Source: Lepus europaeus (Eukaryota > Chordata > Mammalia > Lagomorpha > Leporidae). From it: DNA of 64,000 nucleotides. This document shows positions 56,226 to 64,000 of the stretch, piece by piece. Location of the stretch: NCBI RefSeq assembly GCF_033115175.1, contig NC_084837.1, positions 12,166,266 to 12,230,265 on the forward strand. Direction: 5' to 3'. The notes beneath the pieces were generated by a model. The model was not told the DNA's origin. It was given only the letters and a program-made list of their open reading frames with translations, and did not search any database. Made by a program: the position numbers and the translations under genes. Every line of letters starts with the position of its first letter. The stretch's first letter is position 1.

Positions 56226-56941
56226 AATGTTATCACCCACACCCCAGGTGTCCCTCCACCCCCAACAGTCGGTTCATCTCAATGATTGTATTTCATTTCC
56301 CCAGGGTCTAAATAGAGGCTATTCCAATTCTCACTTGAGACAAGCAGAGTGAGGCTTGACAAGTGCAGAAACTCACCAAATCACAGCTTAGGTCAGGGTG
56401 GTGGGACCAGGAGGGAACTGAGTCTCTAGGCCCAGGGCTCCGGCCATTCTCTATGGGCACAGGGGCCCACCCTGGCATCCTGCTGCACCCAGAGGGCACC
56501 GGGCTGGCGGGCTGTGCCTAGCCCTCCTCACCTGCTCCCCAAACCCTGTCAAGCTCTGGATGCGCCCTCCTCACGTTCTGCCAGGTGCCTCTGGCAGTGG
56601 GCACTGCTGGCCCCTCCGAGGCACTCCCTCTGAGGCACTGGGCTGGACTTGAGGCTGGCCTGGGCGTGGGCCACCCTGCTGGTGCTGTTCTCTGGCCTTC
56701 GAGGCTATTCCCAGGGCCCAGCGCCTCTTGGCTCTGAGAGTCAGGACAGAGTCCCAGGACCGGCTTGGTGCTGGCCTGTACTCACCCGGCCAGGATCAAG
56801 GGAGGACAATGGGAGAGGCTGGGCAGGCTCTGGGAACCCAGGCACGCCCCGCCTCTCTCGCCCAGGGCTCCCTCCTTCTGAATCACAAAGCAGTTAGCAG
56901 ACTGGGGAGGGAGCGGGGAGGGTAACCTCCGCCCGCATTTG

Positions 56942-57090
56942 CATGACAAAAGCAATCGCCCAACGGCTCTCGGCGGCTTTGTTGAGAGTCTGCTCGCGGC
57001 CTTGCTCCGGCACAGCCTCGGGAATTGTTCCCTGGCACAGGTCGTTCCTGGGCTCCACAGCCGCCCTGCCGACAAAAGCCACATTGTGGG
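56942..57090. promoter_or_regulatory. Cluster of SOX-like motifs with an inverted pair
   Basis: ACAAAAG-CCA-CATTGTG at 57072-57088 is an inverted pair with 3-bp spacing, the arrangement of SOX9-type dimer sites. Single SOX-like motifs lie at 56977-56983 (CTTTGTT), 57023-57029 (AATTGTT) and 56945-56952. Candidate enhancer only. Confidence 0.35.
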
Positions 57091-58419
57091 GCCAGCGGCA
57101 GCTGCCAGCACCTGCTCCCTCCGCCGCTGTGCTGCTTGGGGGCCTAGGGCTCCGGGTGCTCCTGCCGCCTCTGCTGGGGACATGGCCAGGGGCAGACCCA
57201 GCACGGTGGGTGTGGGGGACCTGCAGCGATGTCCCAGGGCTGGGTGGCGGTGAGGTAAAGATTGCAAGGCCATGAGTGACCTTGGTCCCAAAGAGGAAAG
57301 CCAGCTGTGTCCTCCTGGCTGCAGTGTCGCATTTCTCTGTAGAGGATTTCTGTGCTCTTCAGGTGGGGATCAAGCTCAGAGAGGTCCACGGGCTGGCCAC
57401 AGGACACACAGCACAGCTGAGTGTGAGGGCCTGCGCCCTCAGCGTGCTCCTCTCTGCAGGCCCCGAGTCCCTGGGCATCGCAACCTTCTCTCCCCCAACC
57501 CCGACCCAGACCCCTGCTCCCCCTGCATGGCATGCGGTGCAAGTACCAGGCCCTCCACCCTTGCCACGCCCCTGGCAACCCAGCCTCCCTTCCTCCCTCC
57601 AGCTGGGTGGTACTCCCCACTCAAGAGCATACCTCCAGGCTCCGGGCTGCCCTTGGGTGGCGTGTCCTCCACACTCAATTCCCTGTGTCCCTTCTGGACC
57701 CAGGAACTTGTGCCTGTGTCCTGGCTGAGCGCCTGCATTTCGGCACCTGGCACTTAGCCCGGAGGTCTCACCTTGGCCACAGCTGTGGAACTGAATTAAC
57801 TGCGATGCAAATGAGAATGTGGCAGCCACTCTGACTTAACAGGAGAGATGTTCACACACCCATGCGTCTGCGGCTAACCTGCAGGGGCAAGAGGCCAGGG
57901 GACCCACACGTCCACGGGAAGTGGCCCTTCTTGATGCCTCACAAAGAGCTGAACGGTATGCAGGACCACGGCCTGGTACTGGGGCACGCAGTCAGCCTCC
58001 AGAGACCCCAGGGCTAGGTGCCTCCTCCTTGCTCCCCGCACTCTCCTGCCGGAGCCCACAGACACTCCACCAGGCAGAACAGACCCCACGGCAGGAAGCC
58101 ACGCCGTGGAAGGTCCACACCTGTCAGGTGGGGAAACCGGGGCTGAGTTCAGGCCTCAGGAGAAATGGGCCATGGCCTTTCCCAGAGAGAATCGGTGGCC
58201 AGAAAGGGCGTGGGGAAGTCCCCGAGGACAGGCTGGGCCCAGAGGGGAGCAGGGGCAGGGGCCAGGGCAGACCCGCCCGGGGAAGGAGGACTTGAGCTCT
58301 TGATGCCAGCTTTTCCACAGTGCGGAACCCTTCCTTCACATGGCGGGGAAACAGAGCAGCCTGCATGGCTGGAGCAAGGACTGGCCAGGGCTCTCCGTTT
58401 CCATCGGGTGGGGAGGGGC

Positions 58420-58482
58420 GGGGTCCCCCCCACTTCCCCACCTCCCCCCCCCACTTCCCCACCTCCCTCCCCCCCCGTCCCA
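58420..58482. repeat. C-rich imperfect repeat
   Basis: Repeats of CCCCACTTCCCCACCTCC on the plus strand, polypyrimidine with triplex or quadruplex potential. Confidence 0.75.
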
Positions 58483-58724
58483 CCTGCCTGGAGGCTCACT
58501 GAGGGCAGCAGAGCCACCTGGGACAAGCTCACAGCTGCCATTCCTGGGATCAGCGAGCTGGCAGTCCCTACCAGGAAACCCCTGGGAAATCAACCCCGAA
58601 GAAGCAGGTGGAGGCCCCCGGGGTGAAGGGTGCATATGGAATAAAGAACGCTCCATCTTCTGCTCCTCCGTGCTAGGAAAATAAAACCCACACATCAGAG
58701 CAACCGCTTAAAGGGCACTTGGGG

Positions 58725-59045
58725 GCTGGTGTTGTGGCACAGCGGGTTAAGCTGCCACCTGTGATAGCAACAGCCCATATTAGAGTTGGAGTCGCGGCTG
58801 CTCCACTTCCGATCCAGCTCCCGGCTAATACTCCTGAGAAAGCAGCAGAAGATGGCACAAGTATCTGGACACCTGCCCCTCATGTGGGAGACCTGGATGG
58901 AGCTCCAGGCTCACCCAGCCTTGACCACTGCAGCCATTTGGGGAGTGAACCAGCAGATGGAAGAGCTCTCTCTCCGTCTCTCAACCTCTTTCTGTCACCA
59001 GGCCTTTCAATTTTGTAAAATAAATCCTTTTATTTTTTTAAATAA
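58725..59045 (+). mobile_element. C-SINE
   Basis: Sense copy from GGGGCTGGTGTTGTGGCAC to an AATAAATCC tail. Confidence 0.85.
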
Positions 59046-59116
59046 AATATGTGGAACTTGAATGAGTTCCCAGCTTGTCCCAGGTTGTCCAACATCTTGG
59101 ATCAGAAAGCGGGATT

Positions 59117-59447
59117 TGGGGGCCAGTGCTGTGGCGTAGCAGGTGAAACTGCTGCCTGCAGAGCCAGCATCCCATATGGCGCTGGTTTGAGTCTCGGCTG
59201 CTCCACTTCCCACCCAGCTCTCTGCTATGGCCTGGGAAAGCAGTAGAAGATGGCCCAAGTGCTTAGGCCCCTGCACCCACGGAAGAAACTCCTGGCTCCT
59301 GGCTGCGGATTGGCGCAGCTCTGACCATTGCAGCCAATTGGGGAGTCAACCAGAGGACGGAAGACCTCTCTCTCTCTCTCTCTGCCTCTCTTCTCTGTGT
59401 AACTCTTTCAAATAAATAAATAAATAAATATTTTTTAAAAATAAAGC
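59117..59447 (+). mobile_element. C-SINE
   Basis: Sense copy with (CT)n and (AATA)n tail. Confidence 0.9.
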
Positions 59448-59455
59448 AGGATTTT

Positions 59456-59751
59456 AAAAATTATTTTATTTACTTGAAAGAGTTACACAGAAAGAGAAGT
59501 CTTCCATCCACTGGTTCACCCCCAAGTTGGCCATAACAGCCTGAGTTGCGTTGATCTGAAGCCAGGAGCCAGGAGCTTCCTCCGGGTCTTCCCATATGGG
59601 TTCAGGGGCCCAAGGACTTGGGCCATCTTCTACTGCTTTCTCAGTCCATAGCAGAGAGCTGGATGGGAAGTGGAGCAGCCGGGACTCAAACCAGCACCCA
59701 TATGGGATGCCGACACTGCAGGTGGCAGCTTTACCCACAGTGCTGGCCCCA
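59456..59751 (-). mobile_element. C-SINE
   Basis: Antisense copy facing the previous one, so 59117-59751 is a large inverted repeat able to fold back in RNA. Confidence 0.9.
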
Positions 59752-61501
59752 GAAAGCAGGACTTGTAACAAGACATTCAGGTGCCCACACTGGACGGGCT
59801 GGCCCAGGGGACACGTCCAGCCCCTTTCCCCTGCTGCCAGGGCTGGCGAATCAGACGCTTCTCTGGTCCACCCTGTTGCTGGCAAGGTCAGTACTCGCCG
59901 TGGCCAGCAGGTGAGGCAGAGTTCTGGGAGAGCGCCTTCTGCCCACCAAGGGTTCAGGTCCCTTGCTTTCGCCACCTGCCCTGGGCCTCTCACCTTGACT
60001 GCAGCCCTGGAGCTGGAGGGGTGTCCAGAGCAGACAGCAACACTGCACAGCTGCGGGAGGGGCAGGTGGAAGGAGTGGGGTCTTACTCCTCCGGCACTGG
60101 GAAGGTCGCCTCCCCAGGTCCTGGGGTGGGAGGCCCCTGACTGTGTTCTGTTCCTTGCAGCCCATAAAACTTCTGCCTGATCAGCTGGGCTCTAACCCGG
60201 GCCCTGGGTCTGGCATCGGCGGGTGGGGCCTTCTGTGTCAGAACTGGGCGGCTTCTGTGCCCGACGTGGGTTTCTATGGGCTCTGGGGACTGCAAGTCCA
60301 AGACCCACGTGTGCTGGGCGGCTTTCCTCCTGGTGTGTGATGGCCGCCTTCTTGCTGGTCCTCGAGTGGTGGGGAGTTCTCCTCCAGCCCCGACCCTGTC
60401 CTGTTTCTTCTCATGACCTTCAAGAACGAATCACTTCTGAAAAGCCCTGCTCCAGGCATCATCATGTGCATTTGCAGGCCAGGCAGGGGGTGGGGAGGAC
60501 GCAGTTCGGTCCAAGGGCATTCACACAGTTGAGCCATCTCAGGAACCAGGCGGGAGCCGGAGATGCCCCAGTGTCGGCGTCACCGAGGGGTGGGCAGATG
60601 CCACAGACGGTTTCCCACCAACCAGTGATTTCTCCCACAGGTAACACCCCGCCTCCTGGAGGGCAGCTCGGAGGAGGAGGGGGGTTGTTCCCAGGGTCCT
60701 TTGGTCTTAGCTGCAAGAGAGGGTGGGCGGGTGCAGAAGCAGGTGCAGGGCTTAGTGGGCCCTGGGCCTGTAGTCAGTCCCTTGTGACTGCGCGGCCCAG
60801 AGGATGTCCTAGAGGGGTCACCACGTGACTTCCAAATGGCTTGTCGCAGACCTGCCTTGCTCTCCTGCGACATTTCCTTCACAGAGCCCTCTGCCCTTGT
60901 GGGGCAGCCGCGCAGCCTAGAGAGAGGTCTCCTTGGGGAGCAAGCCAGTCCCCACCCTCACGGCCCTGAAGAGCCGGACTGTGTGGGTGCTGTCTGGGAA
61001 GCGGGTCCCCAGCGGACCCTGCATGAAGCGGAGAAGCGCTGTCCTCCCTTGTCCGGACGCAGCGTTATGAGCAGGACAAGCGGCTGCTGTCCTAAGCGCC
61101 GAGCCCTGGGTGGTTCCGCACAGCAGTGTGAGCTCAGGTTCCAGACGAGGCGAGCAGAGGTGCCCTGTGTGCATTCCCATGGGGGCGTGGTGCAGACCGG
61201 ACTCCAGGATTTCCGTGTGGGGCTCTCAGGGACTGGAGCTGCGGGAGGGCCAAGCAGACCCGGGCTCCGGCTGACAGTGCAGGGGATGGAGACACCACCT
61301 AACCTTTCAGAGGCGCTGTGTGCTGGGTCCTGTGGGGGAGGGCCTGTGCCACTCAGGGCCTGACAGCGTCAGAGGGACGGCAGTGCTAAGAGCTGCTCTA
61401 GGTGAGCCCCTGTCTCTCTCGTACTGGAGCACGGCCCCTCCTGGCTTCCCCCCAGCCCTGCTCGCCAGGCAGACATCAATTATCTCTCTCTCTCCTTCTT
61501 T
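59752..61501. other. GC-rich unique DNA
   Basis: No coding or repeat signature recognised. Confidence 0.45.
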
Positions 61502-61815
61502 TTAAAAGGTTATTTAGTTATTTATTTGAAGGGCAGAGTTACAGAGAGAGAGAGGGTTAGAGAGAGACAGAGAGAGGTCTTCCATCAGCTGGTTCACTCT
61601 CCAAAAGGCCTCAATGGCTGGGGCTGGGCCAGGTGGAACCCAGGAGCCAGGAGCTTCTTCCAGGTCTCCCACGTGAGTGCAGGGGCCCAAAGACTTGGGC
61701 CACCTTCTGCTGCTTTCCCAGGCCATAGCAGAGAGCTGGATTGGAAAAGGAGCAGCAGGGACACCAAGTGGCACCACAGGCGGAGGTTTGTCCTACTATG
61801 TCACAGCACCGGCCC
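61502..61815 (-). mobile_element. C-SINE
   Basis: Antisense copy ending CAGCACCGGCCC. Confidence 0.9.
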
Positions 61816-63387
61816 GATACCAATCATGGTTACAGTGCATAACAATACCCATCCCCGAAGGCCATAGTTGCTTGGACCAGGAATGGGACCCAGACTCCAG
61901 AGTTGGCTCACCCTTAGCTGGCCTATGACTTAAGCACAAGAGGTCAAGTTGAAATGGATGATAGTGAGTATCTGGGCCACGGAGCAACTTAATTCACAGA
62001 TCCCAAGAAAACTAGGCCGTTTGCAGAAGGACATGATGTAGGAAGTGCCATGATGATGGTTTCCGCACAAATCAGTTTTGAAGAAAGAACTATAATGAGT
62101 TTATTATGTAGGTTCTGATAGAAATGCTGGCTTAAATTTATCAAGAACTGTCGATTCTCACCCTGTAAAAGCATTCAGTATTAGAAAGTCCATGTAAGTT
62201 ACAGGAGGCTGCGTGACATCACTGGAAACTCAGGCTCCATTCAGTCTCTGTTTGGATTTATAGAATATGTTTATAGTTTCAGGGTTGCCTCATGGCCACA
62301 AAATGGCTGCTGGAGCACCAGTGCATTGGTCAGCTTTGCATTACTACAACTAAAATACTGGAGAGAAGCTTCTTAGGAAAGGTTGATCCTGGCTTACTGT
62401 TTTGGAGGCTCACAGGCCAACACCAGGCACAGTCCCATTTGTCTGGCATCTGATGAGGGCAGAATGCTTATGGAGGGAGAATCACATGGGGATCTCAACC
62501 CAGAGAGAGAGACAGACAGACAGTGCTAGGCTGAACTTGGCTAGAATAATCAACCCTCTCACGAGAACTGCCTTCCAAGGGAAGCCCTCAGTGACCTAGG
62601 GATCTCCCACCAGGTCCACCTCCCCATAATTAGGTCAAATCTTCACCCTGAAGTCATCAACCCCTAAATGATTCCCATCATATTTGAGACTTGGGGCTTA
62701 CCTGTCCACATGAGCTAAGAGAGCCAAGTCCATAATTACACGTCGTCCGCACCTGCCGCCTCCCCCCACCCCGACCAAAACACACTTTTTCGACATGGAA
62801 AGGTGGTGTCTAACTCCCCTCCTTTGAATCTGGTCTAGACTCCTCACTCAGAAGAGCTGACTCAGGACACGGAGCGAGTGGGGCTCGGGCCCTTCTGCAG
62901 CCGGCCCTAAGCAGGAGGGCTGCCTCTCCCTCCCCTCCCCACCACACCCCGCCCTCCTCCCTCTTGTCCACCTGCTCTCCAGCAGGCCAGCCAGCTGCCA
63001 GGTTTGGGCAGGAAGGAACTGAGGTTTCTCACTGGCAAGGGTTGCCAACTTGTAGCCGCACAAGCCAGCTATGGAGGAAGCAGATCCCCCAGCCCCGGTC
63101 AGGCCTCAGGTGACTGTCCCAGCCAGGATCCCGGCTGCAAAGTCCAGGGAAAGACCCCAGCCAGGGTCCTCCGGCCCAGCCGCACCCATCACCACAGAAA
63201 CTGGGAGAGTAGCAGTAAGTGGTAATTGCCGTTTTGAGCCGTTAACATCTGGGGGAATTTTGTTAGGCGGCAACAGTCACCAGTGAGCAGTGGTTGTTGC
63301 ACAAGCCAAGAGAGGACAGCAGAGAAAGGATGGCAGGAGAGAGCAAAGTGGTTCTTTTCTTGAGATTATCCACAGTTTTTTTGTTTT
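61816..63387. other. Unique DNA with an old repeat
   Basis: 62330-62700 resembles the old interspersed repeat family seen near 1540. Nothing else recognised. Confidence 0.45.
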
Positions 63388-63406
63388 GTTTTGTTTTTAG
63401 ATAGAG

Positions 63407-63450
<44 letters not shown>

Positions 63451-63672
63451 TCCATCCTCTGGTTCCCTCCCCAGATGGCTGCAATGGCTGGGCTGAGCCA
63501 GGTGGCACAGCCAAGAGCCAGGAGCTTCTTTCAGATCTCCCACGTGGGTGGTAGGGACCCAAACACTTGCACCGTCTTCCACTGTTTTCCCATTAGCAGG
63601 GAGCTGGCTCAGAAGTGGGGCCGCTGACACAGGAACCAGCGCCCACATGTCGCAGGCAGCAGCCTTAAGTAG
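63388..63672 (-). mobile_element. C-SINE with long (GA)n
   Basis: Antisense diverged copy with a ~38-bp pure (GA)n at 63411-63448. Confidence 0.8.
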
Positions 63673-64000
63673 GCCTCCCATAAGGAAGTGGGCAATGTGT
63701 GGAATTTTGGAGAGTGGGCCAGAGGGGCCTTGTCTGGGACCACCACTGCTCCTGTCCCCTCCCTGAGGAGGGGTCTGGGCTGCCAGGGCCCCCAGTGCAC
63801 ATTGGCCTGCGAGGAGAGTGGCACAGAGGTGGGCACCTGCTCTGCGTCAGAGGAAGCTGTGAGGGGGCAGAGGGCCCCTTCCCCCATCCCCGGGACCGTC
63901 CACACAGCCAGGATTATCACTGGTCGATCCCCGCAGGGCTGGAGGGCTGCGTTTTCCCTCGACTGAACACCAGTAGGGTCTCCGTTGCTCAGGGCCACGT
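63673..64000. other. GC-rich DNA at the window end
   Basis: No feature recognised; any gene would continue outside the window. Confidence 0.4.

Larger units (their letters stand above)
54353..58724. other. GC-rich unique DNA with candidate regulatory motifs
   Basis: Holds the X-box-like site (55586), the unnamed element (56087-56225), the SOX-like cluster (56942-57090) and a C-rich repeat. No exon supported. A poly-G run lies at about 55000-55012. Confidence 0.45.

Overview
This is mammalian, almost certainly lagomorph (rabbit or hare), nuclear DNA. About thirty tRNA-derived SINEs of the lagomorph C-repeat type (A/B-box head, CT-rich middle, AATAAA-rich tail) lie in both orientations, with old LINE-1 fragments, microsatellites and long GC-rich stretches without convincing exons. 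I found no host protein-coding gene, rRNA, tRNA gene or CRISPR array. Most long open frames are chance readings of GC-rich, SINE or repeat DNA.

The main content is two complete-ended, gammaretrovirus-like endogenous proviruses, both on the minus strand and 1.56 kb apart. Provirus A (10252-14741; LTRs 569 bp, 4-bp target duplication GGGG, tRNA-Lys1,2-type primer site) keeps only pieces of gag, the integrase C-terminus and the start of env around 1.3 kb of unassigned DNA. Provirus B (16305-21922; LTRs 619 bp, target duplication CTCC, tRNA-Pro primer site) keeps the start of gag and a scrap of RNase H/integrase. The rest of pol and all of env have given way to two open frames of host origin: a C/EBP-epsilon-like bZIP protein (18145-18816) and a JDP2-like bZIP protein (17019-17537). 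The JDP2-like frame also carries an in-frame segment resembling the prothymosin-alpha (thymosin alpha-1) N-terminus. Each frame has a 3' splice site just upstream, and the leader has a consensus splice donor, so each looks built for expression as a spliced subgenomic mRNA. Within each provirus the two LTRs look identical by eye, so both insertions are recent.

Provirus B has the layout of a transducing retrovirus with two captured transcription factors. Both captured bZIP domains have lost exactly four residues between the invariant basic-region asparagine and the zipper, so their heptads stay in register with each other but not with host bZIP proteins. This is the most unusual feature of the window.

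Layout: 1-10.2 kb is GC-rich with SINEs and a G-rich minisatellite (7.5-8.0 kb); 10.25-21.9 kb holds the proviruses; 22-34 kb is mixed unique DNA and SINEs with a solo LTR inside a SINE (28.36-29.02 kb) and a local duplication inside another (24.8-25.0 kb); 34.6-45.3 kb is AT-rich, made of antisense LINE-1 remnants and nested SINEs; 46.5-64 kb is GC-rich non-coding DNA with a few compact motif clusters that could be regulatory (RFX X-box, SOX-type palindrome, POU octamer).
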